Of a DNA stretch of 64,000 nt, positions 45,201-54,983 are shown piece by piece. The notes below the pieces were generated by a model that did no database searches, was not told the origin of the DNA, and was given only the letters and a program-made list of their open reading frames with translations. The first letter of the stretch is position 1. Each line of letters begins with the position of its first letter. The DNA is from Verticillium longisporum (Eukaryota > Ascomycota > Sordariomycetes > Glomerellales > Plectosphaerellaceae): contig JAETXT010000001.1 of NCBI GenBank assembly GCA_019188255.1, positions 7,068,001-7,132,000 of the forward strand, read 5' to 3'. Position numbers and translations under genes: made by a program.

Positions 45201-46675
45201 CCACTGCACGGCGCTGGCATCCTCATCTGGCTGATCCGCGATTCAGAAGCTTCAACGGCACAGCATCCAGTTACCAGACTGGGCAGCCATCTCCGCGTCC
45301 AATGCCTCGCCGACCGCCGGTCTTCTTCTACGAAAGGCCCCCCACATCTCAGATACGCACAACCCGTATCTGCGACCTACCTACGACCCGGCAACCCGCG
45401 ATGCAATCCCCTCCCCCAGTATGCAGCTAGCTGGCTGGCTGGCTGCACGGGAGCTTCAGCATGTCAAGACACACAACCATGACAGGACCCTTACTACTCA
45501 TCTGGTGGCCACCACCACCAACCTATGCCATGTGGTAGGCCCATCGACGGCTTCACCCCGCCCTAGCGGCACACTCATTCTGCAGTCCAAGGTCGCCTAG
45601 GCTGAAGTTTTGAGACGCCACACTTCGGCAGCAGAAACCTTCTGTTCTTCTCGCAGTCCTCCTAGTCGCCCGTTGAACAGTGGCCATGATGTCTGTCGCC
45701 CCCTCCCCCTCCAACACTCGCATAGCACGACGCAACACGATAAGTTCACGACAGGAGGCCGTAGAAGCAGCACAACCTTGGATCGTACGTCGTCCACTAC
45801 TCAATTGCACTCTCTGCCGCAGGTACAGGCAAATCAGGGCCCAGCCCACCCAAGCCCACTCAAGGGACAGCAGGGACTGGCAAGGATGATGCGATATCGC
45901 CTGTCCTCCCCATCAACGTATCCTTGGCCTTCCACCTCCTTGGTGCCCCTGGTTGCTAGTTAGTGAGCAACAGCAGCAACACATGCGACATGCGACATGC
46001 AGGCATCGACAGGGCTCCCCATCCATGAATGGATTCCTCGTGCCAATCCCCAAGTCCGAAAGGCCATTCCCGCCCTGGTCCTGCATCGCCAAAACCCACC
46101 CGCCCACCTTCCCAAGGCCCCAAGCTACGGATCTAGCTAATGATCACTTATTTACACCAATAGTAGGTCGAGCCTGCAAAGATAACGCCCCTTGTCAGAT
46201 GCTGTCCCTAAGAGCCCTGACACAACCTTTTCGCCGCCGTGCCTCCCCGTCGCGTTCGTGCTGCTACTGTCGCATTGAAATATCACCAGGTTGGTCCCCT
46301 CCCCTGATCGCAACTTTCTTAATCTGACCGCCCGTAGTTGACGTTTGCACCGTCGACACTGCTCTCAGTTTGCCTGCCACAGTCAGTGTGCGCCTGAACT
46401 GTCTGCACTCTTCTGCCTCAACTTTTGACGCCCCTTCCTCCATTGCCGCGACCCCGTTACGCCATCCCAAGGGACCCATCATTGGCAAGATCTGGCCTAG
46501 CGACTTGGAGAATTTTTTTTCCTCCTAAGGCTTCGCTATCCCCAATTTTCGACTTTTGACGCACTACTAGAGGGAGCAGCTTTCGCCTTGCCAGCGATAC
46601 ACCCCTGCCTCTTTGATCCTCATCTTCTTCGTTCACTCATCCGACCATCGGCTTCGTTATTCATACCCTGCCAAT
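42222..46675. other. Long gene-free stretch before azgA
   Basis: 4.4 kb without a supported gene. A minus-strand frame at 44272-44583 ends in a hydrophobic segment but lacks other support. GGTACC-type motifs occur at 44266-44280 and 44876-44884. The last 500 bp before 46676 are C/T-rich and probably promoter plus leader. A long non-coding RNA cannot be excluded by reading alone. Confidence 0.45.
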
Positions 46676-48672
46676 ATGGCGTGGACCGACACAATCAACA
46701 ACAAGGTCGCGCGCAGCCGCGCTGGCCGCTGGTTTAAGCTTGATGGCTGCGGTCATGTAAGTCATATTGGAACCCTTCGGATGGGCTGAGACTGCCCACC
46801 GAGACTGGGACTGATCATGGGATGCGCAACCATAGCCAAGGGAGCGGAAGGGCTCCAAGTTCTTGACCGAACTACGTGCTGGCCTCGTCACCTTCTTCGC
46901 CATGGCCTATATTCTCGCCGTCAACTCGTCTATTGTCTCGGACTCGGGCGGCACCTGTGTCTGCAACAGCACACCCGACGACCCCATCTGTGTTGAGAAC
47001 ACCGAGTATCTCCTGTGCAAGACGGAGATCAGGCGGGACCTTGTCACCGCCACCGCTGCCATCTCTGCCCTGAGCACCTTCTGTCTCGGCCTTTTTGCCA
47101 ACATGTAAGTCTCTCCAGGCGCCAGCCCCAAATGCCATGGAGGAGTCCCACACTCACACCCGAGAAAGGCCTGTTGGTATTAGCTGCGGCATGGGTCTCA
47201 ACGCCTACCTTGCCTACGACGTTGTTGGCTTCAACGGAACTGGTCGTGTGCCTTACGAAGTCGCCATGACAGCCATCTTCATCGAGGGCTTCATCTTCTT
47301 CGGTCTCGCCGTCCTCGGCCTCCGCCAGTGGCTCGCCCGTGCTATTCCCAGATCCATCAAGCTCGCCACTGGCGTCGGTATTGGCCTTTTTCTGACACTC
47401 ATCGGTCTGACCTACGGCGAGGGTATCGGTCTCATCACCGGCTCCACTGCTACGCCCGTTGCGCTCGCTGGCTGCCCGCCATCGACGCGCCTGGAGGATG
47501 GCACTTGCCCTTCGTCTCACAAGATGCGTAACCCCACAATGTGGGTTGGAATATTCTGCGGTGGTTTTCTTACCGTCTTCCTCCAGATGTTCCGCGTCAA
47601 GGGTGCCATCCTGATTGGCATCTTGCTTGTCAGTATCATCTCGTGGCCCCGCGGCACCCCGGTCACCAACTTCCCTTACACCGAGCTTGGCGACAGCAAT
47701 TTTGAGTTTTTCAAGAAGGTCGTCGACTTCCACCCCATCCAGCGCACCCTCAACGTTCAACAGTGGGATATCTCTGGACACGGGGGCCAATTTGCTCTCG
47801 CTCTCATCACATTCACCTACGTCGACATTCTCGACTGTACTGGCACTCTCTACTCGATGGCTCGCTTCGCCGACCTGATTGACGAGCGCACCCAAGATTT
47901 CGAGGGCTCCGCCGTCGCTTACATGGTTGACGCTCTTAGCATCTCCATCGGCTCCATCTTTGGCACCTCACCTGTCACAGCATTCATCGAATCCGGCGCC
48001 GGTATTTCCGAGGGCGGCAAGACGGGCATCACTGCCATGACGACCGGCTTTTGCTTCTTCATCTCCCTCTTCTTTGCGCCCATCTTCGCCTCTATTCCTC
48101 CCTGGGCCACGGGCTGCGTGCTCATCCTCGTTGGCTCCATGATGATGCGAGCTGTGACAGAGATCAACTGGGGTTACCCTGGCGACTCGATTCCTGCCTT
48201 CCTCACCATCGCTATCATGCCCTTTACCTACTCCATTGCTGACGGTCTGATTGCCGGTGTCTGCAGCTACATCCTCATCAACACGATGATCCTTCTGATC
48301 GGCCTCGCGACGGGCGGCCGTCTCGTCCCTCACAACAAGGACCAGAAGGATCCCTGGACCTGGCACATTCCTGGCGGTCTCCTGCCTGGCTGGATCGTCC
48401 GTCTGTTCAAGGGCAAGAAGGACTTCTGGCGCCCCTACCCTGGCGACAACGAGTCCAACACAGCTCCCGCCGCAGTTGCTGCCCCCGCTGGTGAACCCGT
48501 TGCTCCTTTCAAGGGAGCGCAATACGAGGACCGCACGACGAGCTCGGAGCATGGCGGATCTATTCTGATGGGTGAAGAGAAGAGGGTTGGCGAGACGCCT
48601 GCGCCCGCGCAGCCGCAGCCGCAGCCACATATTGTCCAGCAGGACAAGGTTGATCGCGAGAAGAGCGCCTAA
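46676..48672 (+). CDS. azgA: AzgA-type purine (hypoxanthine-adenine-guanine) transporter
   Basis: Proton symporter of the AzgA/NCS2-related family in the plasma membrane. Exons 46676-46756, 46836-47104 and 47169-48672 (introns 79 and 64 bp) give 617 aa in frame. The first exon encodes the cytosolic WFKLDGCGH segment that continues as PRERKGSKFLTELRAGLVTF across the splice. Family motifs follow: FFAMAYILAVN in helix 1, GMGLNAYLAYDVVG after the second splice, TFTYVDILDCTGTL, then FGTSPVTAFIESGAGISEGG, which carry substrate-contacting residues in homologues. About 12-14 hydrophobic segments are visible. A Cys-containing loop (CVCNSTPDDPICVENTEYLL) sits between helices 1 and 2, as in relatives. 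The tail is hydrophilic and Pro/Gln-rich. Substrate preference is inferred from the family. Confidence 0.93.
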
Positions 48673-49313
48673 AAGAACTGGACTTCACACACGTATTGCA
48701 GGGGAGTAATGTATTGGAGAGTCTCATATGGATGGGTACATTGCTCTATGTATGGGCTATGTTTAGTTGAAAATGAATAGTAGGGGCGAAGGCCCTATCT
48801 TGTATCTTGTATAAACCCTGTTTCTCTCGTTCAATTGAGGTGCGTTCTGCCAAGCCGGAAGACTGCCTCAAAATCTGTGCAGCTCTTTTCTTTCTGCACG
48901 TGTGACCACAACTGTGTTTGCATGAGGTTTTTATGCTGTGTGGGTTTAACTTAGATCGACAGGCCATTGCTGGGAATGTTTAGCTGCGAAATTCGCCTGC
49001 TTCGGCTGATGCTTTTAGATGTTGCTGGCTTGATGAGAAGTCCATTTCATTCGGAAGACCTGAAGGTATCCCGCGGACAGATGGTGCCGGGATTTCCGGG
49101 CCTGGAGGATCGCAGTGCTGCAAATCGCACCAAAACCTAGCCCAGGATGATCATTATAGGAGGTGGCCCGGAGAGTGAGCAAGAGAACGCCTATCACATA
49201 TCGTACGAACCTGCGGCAAAAGACATAGGTTATGCTTCCTTGGCGACAAGCATAATCGCTCACCTGCGTGGAAGGCATGTGGTTAGTGGTAGAGGAGCCG
49301 ACGCTGGCAAAAG
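48673..49313. other. Intergenic, azgA to tRNA-Val
   Basis: 0.6 kb of azgA 3' region and tRNA downstream flank. Nothing else is seen. Confidence 0.45.
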
Positions 49314-49415
49314 TGATTCAGGGGAGGCTCGAACTCCCGACCTTCAGTGAAACCCACAATCGCAGACGATTCTGGATGTTAGACTGACGTGATAAACCAA
49401 CTACACCACCGAACC
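49314..49415 (-). tRNA. tRNA-Val (anticodon AAC) with a 27-nt intron
   Basis: Read on the minus strand, GGTTCGG pairs with CTGAATC as a seven-pair acceptor stem (two G-U), with A as discriminator. The D arm is GTGTAGTTGGTTTATCAC; the anticodon stem TCAGT/ACTGA encloses CTAACA and, after the intron, C. The anticodon AAC is at 49380-49378. The intron (49376-49350) follows the base 3' of the anticodon, the usual place. The T arm is GGGAG-TTCGAGC-CTCCC. No CCA is encoded, as normal in eukaryotes. The GTGGTGTAGT-type 5' half is characteristic of eukaryotic tRNA-Val. Confidence 0.92.
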
Positions 49416-50716
49416 GAGTTGGCGGGGCTGTGAGGGTTGAGGTATATATCTTCGAGAGTTGGTGTGGGATGGGTCCTGACGGGGCCACGATGGGGACATG
49501 AAGGTACGGGGCGGACAGCAAACGCTTCCGAAGGCGAAGCCGGTTGCCGTGGAATTTCTCGGTCTGGGGCTTTTAGACCCCTTTTCAATGGAGGTGTTAT
49601 CACAAGAGACGCAAGTACCAAGTCTCTCGAGGATGAGGCAAGGACCTGAAGAGGGCGAGGACAACCGCTTTAACATCAAATGTCCTGGGGGCCATGTTGT
49701 GCGGTATCGTAACTATATCACCAACGGAGAGGCTCTGCCCGCTTAGAGTGCCGATTCGTAAGATTCCACAGATAATCTCAATGAGTCGCTGGTAGTAGCA
49801 TGTTCAGCCAGACAAGTCAACTCTCGTCGGGCTGGTTGGAAATGCAGCTTATTGTACTATATCTTCTCTTAGGTAGTTTATAGAGCATGATGGCGCAATT
49901 CCACTACTGTGAAGGAACGACGATGATAAGTGCTGGAAGGACAATCATAAAATACCAGAGTGATCGCAGCAGAACGAAAATATGGTATCTCCTTTAGTAT
50001 TCATTTCCATTTTCGGGTTGTTCAGAGCCGAAATTGTAGCTATATGCAATCCTCTTGAAAGTCTATTTAACGCGTGTCATCTTACTTGTGCTCGGGATGA
50101 CATTTCCGGCTGAACAAGGCTGGTTTCCGGTTCAGATAAGCTGTCTCGTAGCACAAAGTGTAAGAGCAACGGCAAGAGGGTGCAGGATGCCAGTTTCGCG
50201 GCCTCTATGTGTTGGGTCGCATCAGACAAACGCCTATGAGGGCTTGGGTTTCTTCCGGAAGTGAAGTTGTGCAAGCCTGTCAAGATGAGCTAACCCTACA
50301 CCGTCCAGTGAATTCATGAGACAGCATTGAAGACGTGCAGAGGATGAGACATGTGCCTCAAGAAGCTCTTAACCTCACAACGAGTGCACGAAGCTCTGTC
50401 TGGTTGCTGTCATTGGACATGAACGTATGAAGACGATTACGGAAGCTTACGACAGCGGGTTTTCACAGACCTCGTCATCAAGCCGGCGTCGTGACATCCG
50501 GGGCAGCGATATCACGGCAACAGGAAGACATCGGCTTTATACGCAACAGGGAACCCTCGCACAAGTCGACCGTCAAGTGAAAAAGAAAAATCATTGCTCG
50601 GGTGACAGCCCGCTTCTATCCGTCTTCCTCTTTATACACATATCGGGTAACCTCCATCCTACAACATCCCCCGCTGCTGCCCGCTCCCCCCTTTCCTCTC
50701 CACAACACATGCAAGC
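49416..50716. other. Intergenic, tRNA-Val to NUO-21
   Basis: 1.3 kb with no supported gene. A short frame at 49437-49746 is not protein-like. The A/T-richer part at 49860-50060 shows nothing further. Confidence 0.45.
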
Positions 50717-51544
50717 TTACGCCTGCTTCCCTTGCCTCTCGGCCTCGAGCTCCCTCTCGGCCTGGCGGTAGTACTTGGCCGTGTCGACGCCGTGCTGGTT
50801 ATGGTTGACAAAGTTGAACCAGGGCAGGACGCCCATGAAGAGCGCCGAGTAGCGCGACTGCCGCGCCGCGACGCCCTGCATGTGCGGCGTCAGGCGGCTC
50901 TCGCCGTAGAGGGGCTCGCCGGCCTTGACCTTGGCCACCATCTCCTTCATGTCAAGGTCGATCTCGCGGGCGTTCTCGGTGGCGCCGTAGAAGCGAACTG
51001 ATCGGGTAGTTAGCATCCTTTTCCCTTTCCTTTTCTTTTTCTTCATCTTCAACTCTGAGGTGTGTGTCCCTCGCGCAAATGTAGGGCTCGGGAAGACAGG
51101 AAGAGGGGGGAAACGCACGGCTGGAGCGCTGGTAGAAGTAGAGGAAGCCACCGGCCAGGCCAATGGCGCCGGCCAGGCGAAGGGCTGGGGCGAAACCGCC
51201 CTTGCCGACGTGCGAAGGCGCGAAGCGCTCAAGGGTGAGGAGGGCCGCGGGGGCAAAGGCGGCGGCTACGACGCCATGGGCGTAGTCGGAGGGACGGGCA
51301 TAGCCGATGACGCGCTTGAAGTGCCTGATCGTGAGAGATTCCTACATCAGCAATTGGGTCCTCGAGGGCAGAGGGGTCGGATCGGAGACGGCATGTTCTC
51401 ACGGGTCGTTGTCGATGAGCTGGATGGGTCAGAAGTATTAGCTCGACTGCAATTGGTGAGAGCCATTGACGGACAGGGACGCACCGGGTAGTCGCTCGGG
51501 ACGGGCTTTGAGGGGATAAAGGTGGCGGTCTGCGTGTTCGACAT
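50717..51544 (-). CDS. nuo-21: NADH:ubiquinone oxidoreductase 20.9/21 kDa subunit (NUO-21/NUXM)
   Basis: Accessory subunit of mitochondrial complex I. Four exons, 51544-51485, 51419-51403, 51324-51119 and 50997-50717 (introns 65, 78 and 121 bp), total 188 codons in frame, the length known for Neurospora NUO-21. It begins MSNTQTATFIPSKPVPSDYP; the second exon is only 17 nt and encodes LIDNDP; then come HFKRVIGYARPSDY, an Ala/Gly-rich membrane segment (LRLAGAIGLAGGFLYFYQRS) and SLRFYGATENAREIDLDMKE. The C-terminus is RYSALFMGVLPWFNFVNHNQ, followed by HGVDTAKYYRQAERELEAER. Each splice join restores a familiar family sequence. It shares a 371-bp bidirectional promoter with CSM3. Confidence 0.94.
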
Positions 51545-51915
51545 GGTTGCGGTCGTCGGTTCGCCTGGGTGATGCCTCTAGAGCGACCTTGGATCATGGA
51601 ATTGGCGAAGATTAGAGGTGCTTCACAGACACTGGATGTTGAAGATGCAAAGTTCTGCCTGAGGCTTCATGTGCTCAACTTCGCGGTACGTACCTCCGGC
51701 AAAGTGGGTTGCTCTTGCCAGATGCCAGCTGCCGCCGGGCCACCAACTCCAGAACGCGTCCAGCTCCAAATCAATTAACCCAGGCGCGTCTCGAGATCAC
51801 GGCCAGACGTCAGCTCGTGAGAATTGCGACCTCTCGTCACCTTGGTCTACGTGACTCTCGCTGCACAAACCACGACACCATAAGGCATACCCACTCGAAA
51901 ACACAGTTGCCCGAT
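51545..51915. promoter_or_regulatory. Bidirectional promoter of NUO-21 and CSM3
   Basis: 371 bp between two divergent ATGs. No TATA box or named operator stands out. It must contain both 5' leaders. Confidence 0.6.
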
Positions 51916-52903
51916 ATGGCGCCAGGCACAACAGCACCACCCCTCGACGATCTCGACAACTACGACATTGACGACTTTGACGACCCGTTCCGCTCCCCCA
52001 GCCCTCAACCGCAGGCTCAAACCCAGAACGGCTCCTCCCAGAAGCGCAAGATCGACGGCCTTGGCCTTGACGAGGAGGTCGACGTCGCCAAGCGCGCCCG
52101 CGTACCCCGCATCAAGCTCGACGAGACCCGTCTCCTCTCAGAAGATGGCATCCCTAAGCTGCGCCGGCGCGCCGCCGACCTGAAGCTCAAGGGCAAAGGC
52201 CACGAAGTGCGTTGGCCCCTCCGCTTCCCTTCCTCCTTGGGCGCACTGTCCCTCGTGCGACACGGTGTCAGCATCCCGGCAACGAGGGGGCAGGGGGAAG
52301 GCCCAAGATTCGAGACAAGAAGGCTGACTGTTGGCGTGCTAGTTCTCCGACGCAGCGCGGCTGCTCACCTTTTACCAGTTCTGGCTCGACGACCTCTTCC
52401 CCAAGGCGAAGTTCCTCGACGGCCTCGCCATGGTCGAGAAGGCAGGCCACAAGCGCACGCTGCAGAGCAAGAGAATCGAGTGGATCGACGAGCTCAAGCC
52501 GCGCGCCTCGGCGGCGGCGGACGACGAGGACGAGAAGCCCCGCGCGGACGAGGGGCCGAGGCAGCATGGCGACGACACGGGCGGCGAGGCGATGGCGCAG
52601 AGAAACGGGCGCGCAGAGATGACGGCGGCGAACACGAGACCCAAGACGCCGATGGCGCTGGACGAAGACGACGTACCGGACGAGGCGGATCTCTACGGTG
52701 CGACGCCCAAGAGGACGGCTGCTGGCACAACGAGCGTGCCGAGGCCTGCGGACCCGGATGATGAGGACGACCTCGAGGCGCTCATGGCGGAGGCGGAAGC
52801 AGAGACGGGCCCGAGACGGGAGCCCGAGGGGAAGGTGGCGCCCGCGGTCAACGATTATGAAGATGACGAAGCCGCAATGGCTGAGATGGACGGGCTGTGG
52901 TGA
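51916..52903 (+). CDS. CSM3: Replication fork protection complex subunit Csm3/Swi3 (TIPIN homologue)
   Basis: Partner of Tof1/Swi1 in the complex that travels with replication forks, stabilises stalled forks and supports checkpoint signalling and cohesion. Exons 51916-52206 and 52343-52903 (136-bp intron, branch GGCTGAC, acceptor GCTAG) give 283 aa. The acidic N-terminus (DDLDNYDIDDFDDPF) is followed by the Swi3 domain: RVPRIKLDETRLLSEDGIPK, LRRRAADLKLKGKGHE, and after the splice FSDAARLLTFYQFWLDDLFP, KAKFLDGLAMVEKAGHKRTL. The C-terminal half is acidic and disordered. The split of the Swi3 domain by one intron right after KGKGHE fits the reading of both exons. Confidence 0.92.
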
Positions 52904-53509
52904 GGGACTCGTACCATGTTTCACTCGAGTAGGTTGCTTTCAAAATATCACGAGGTCAGGAGGGTCAAGGCGTTCGGCGCACACATATGAAGTATGATTT
53001 ATTTCTAGCCATTGAATGGTTGCAAGTCGTACTCAGTCACTGGCGAAGAGCATGATTTGTGTTCTCAAAATTTCAATTCGTTATATTGTTACAGGCCCGG
53101 GCCATTGTTTGACCGCTCCTTAAGGAGGCTACCGTTGCGCCATTGGACCATACAATAATTCCCAGTTTTGTCTGAACCCGCCGTCATCATGATAAAAATC
53201 AAATCAGCGAAAGCGCACTCGTTTCTCTCCACCGTCTACCAACGCATCGCCCTGTCTCTTCTTGACAGACGTGGTTGTTGTCGAGTTAAATAGGCTGGCT
53301 GATGTGTGGGTGTTCGTCTCGGGATGGAGGTTGGGTAGTATCCCTTGTTGGATCATCTTGCGCTCTTCGATCCGAAGGGTCCAAAGAAGCGTGAGGAGTA
53401 CCTCTTTAGAGGGCAACGCGTCGCCGTTGAACCACGTGTGCGGCTCGCGGGAACTGTCGCGCGTCACCGGTGCTCCGACGTCCGTACCCCCACCCGATTA
53501 TCACAGCCC
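52904..53509. other. Intergenic, between convergent CSM3 and HAC1
   Basis: 0.6 kb of 3' flanks. A sequence resembling the 5' half of a tRNA lies at 53124-53149 on the minus strand but has no T arm. Nothing else is supported. Confidence 0.4.
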
Positions 53510-54835
53510 TCAGACACCAACCGCAATGCCTCCATCGTCGCATCCATAAGTGGACGCGCCAGATTGGGGCTGCAGGTTAGGATTTTCTGAAGAGACTTGA
53601 GTCTCAGGGTTAAGGGCACGGCGGCCGTAGTCCGGGTCCGCTCCGCTGTTCTCCGCTGCTGACGCGTCAGTGGCGGCTGCGCTGGCCTCATCGTTGAGGA
53701 ACTCGTCCATGTCGAAGTTGAACGCGGATGCGAACGCGGACGAGTCACCAGCCATAATATCGTTGTCATAATCGACTGAGTTGGGGGAAGAGAGAAGCCC
53801 GCTCTCAAGGACATAGCGATCTGCATCAAAGGCCTCTGACACGCTGAAATGACCGCCGAGGAAGTGATCATGAGCATCTGAAGCTGAAGGTACAAAGTCC
53901 ATGTTGGGTGCAGGGAAGTCTGCGAGGCCACCCACGACTGAGGCATTTCCTCCGACCGACACGGCAGGTCGAACAACATCACTGCAGGACGTTGTGTCAC
54001 GTCGGAGGAAAGGGCGACAGGGGAGGGGCGGCCACGGCAGCTTCTTGCTGGGCGCTGGTCTCATCCGTCTCGGGGACGGGGGTGAGGGCGGGCGAGAGGG
54101 AGGCGGGGTTGACGGTCGCGGCGGACTTGGAGGCCGCCATCAAACCGTCGACGAGTGTCGACTCGGAGTCGGCCACTGATGGCCGGCGGCCGTCTTGAGA
54201 GCCGAACAGCTCGGGGGAGAGGGTGACCGAGTTGCTGTTGTGGAACGAGTCAAAGGGGGAAGAAGAACGGGCGACGGCACCGGAACCACGGCGGAACTTG
54301 GTAAGCTCCTCCATCAACCTGGCGTTCGCCTGTTGTGCGTGGTTCAGGGCAGTCTCGAGCTCCTTGTTCTTCATCTCGAGGGCCTCAACCTCGAGCCTCT
54401 TGCGCTCCCTCGAAGACTGGGCAGCACGGCGGTTGCGCAGAACGCGTTCCACACGACGCTGCTCCTTCTCATCCTCAGTCTTGGCTCGTTTCCTGCAAGG
54501 ATGTTAACGATAAGTTCCTAATTCTTATCTGGTCGATTGACGTACCTGGGCGGCAAGTTGGTCTTGGGCTCGGGAAGGACCTGACCCCAGGACTTGCGCT
54601 TCTTGGACCCCTTCTTGTCGCCGGCGGAAGCCTCGGAGAGAGGCATATCCGTGTCGGCAATGGTGAGGTCTTGGGGTGAGGAAGGGCTCATCATGTTGGA
54701 AGGATCGAGGGTGTTGGGGGAGGCGGACTCTGGGAAGAGTGACGGGTACATGTCGCCTGGTGTCGAGACAAAAGACTCGGCTGGCGAGTCCTCGAACTTG
54801 ATCATTGGTGTGGTGGAGTGCTCCCAAGACTCCAT
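53510..54835 (-). CDS. HAC1: Unfolded-protein-response bZIP factor Hac1/HacA with an Ire1-dependent intron
   Basis: Master activator of the UPR. Exon 1 is 54835-54546 (MESWEHSTTPMIKFEDSPAE .. VLPEPKTNLPPR). A 53-bp spliceosomal intron (54545-54493) precedes the basic region KRAKTEDEKEQRRVERVLRN, RRAAQSSRERKR, and a leucine zipper. A 20-nt unconventional intron lies at 53984-53965, flanked by two CTG/C loops. After its removal the frame gives AVSVGGNASVVGGLADF, then HFLGGHFSVSEAFDADRYVL, ESGLLSSPNSVDYDNDIMAG and FNFDMDEFLNDE, the activation domain typical of spliced HacA, to the stop at 53510. As written, the bZIP frame stops at TGA 53999-53997, just before this intron. One base appears to be missing in the C-rich run around 54015-54030; adding it makes 418 codons exact and links to DVTQRPAVMLFDLPCRS of the unspliced form. 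Confidence 0.9.
53956..53995 (-). promoter_or_regulatory. Ire1 splice signals: two 7-nt CNG/CNGN hairpin loops
   Basis: Upstream site: stem ACAACGTC/GATGTTGT (8 pairs, one G-U; 53995-53988 and 53980-53973) around loop CTG/CAGT (53987-53981). Downstream site: stem TCGAC/GTCGG (5 pairs, one G-U; 53972-53968 and 53960-53956) around loop CTG/CCGT (53967-53961). Cuts after the first G of each loop (53985/53984 and 53965/53964) release exactly 20 nt, the length known for filamentous-fungal HAC1 introns. Confidence 0.9.
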
Positions 54836-54983
54836 GTTGGACGGCTTTGTGTGTGTGTGCGTGTGCGTTTGTGGCAGAGACAAAAAGTCTTTGGCAGGTT
54901 GTGTGAAATGGTGGTGCAAGCCGAAGTGAATCGGTTATTGCAGGCTTTCTTTCTGTTTCTTGGCTGGTGGTTGCTGTTTGCAT
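54525..54983 (-). CDS. Overlapping upstream ORF in the HAC1 leader
   Basis: The only upstream ATG within about 150 nt of the HAC1 start (54983) opens a frame that runs across the main ATG at 54835 in another frame and into the first intron, so it cannot end before the main start. In Trichoderma and Aspergillus, hac1/hacA mRNAs carry an inhibitory upstream ORF that is bypassed by use of a shorter 5' leader in stress. The peptide is not expected to have a function of its own. Whether the transcript starts upstream of 54983 is not visible. Confidence 0.4.
   Translation of the reverse strand: MQTATTSQETERKPAITDSLRLAPPFHTTCQRLFVSATNAHAHTHKAVQHGVLGALHHTNDQVRGLASRVFCLDTRRHVPVTLPRVRLPQHPRSFQHDEPFLTPRPHHCRHGYASLRGFRRRQEGVQEAQVLGSGPSRAQDQLAAQVRQSTR

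Noticed and set aside
53124..53149. tRNA-like 5' half on the minus strand (GGTCCAATGGCGCAACGGTAGC)
   Set aside because: The acceptor and D-arm resemble a tRNA, but there is no proper anticodon loop, T arm or matching 3' acceptor strand.
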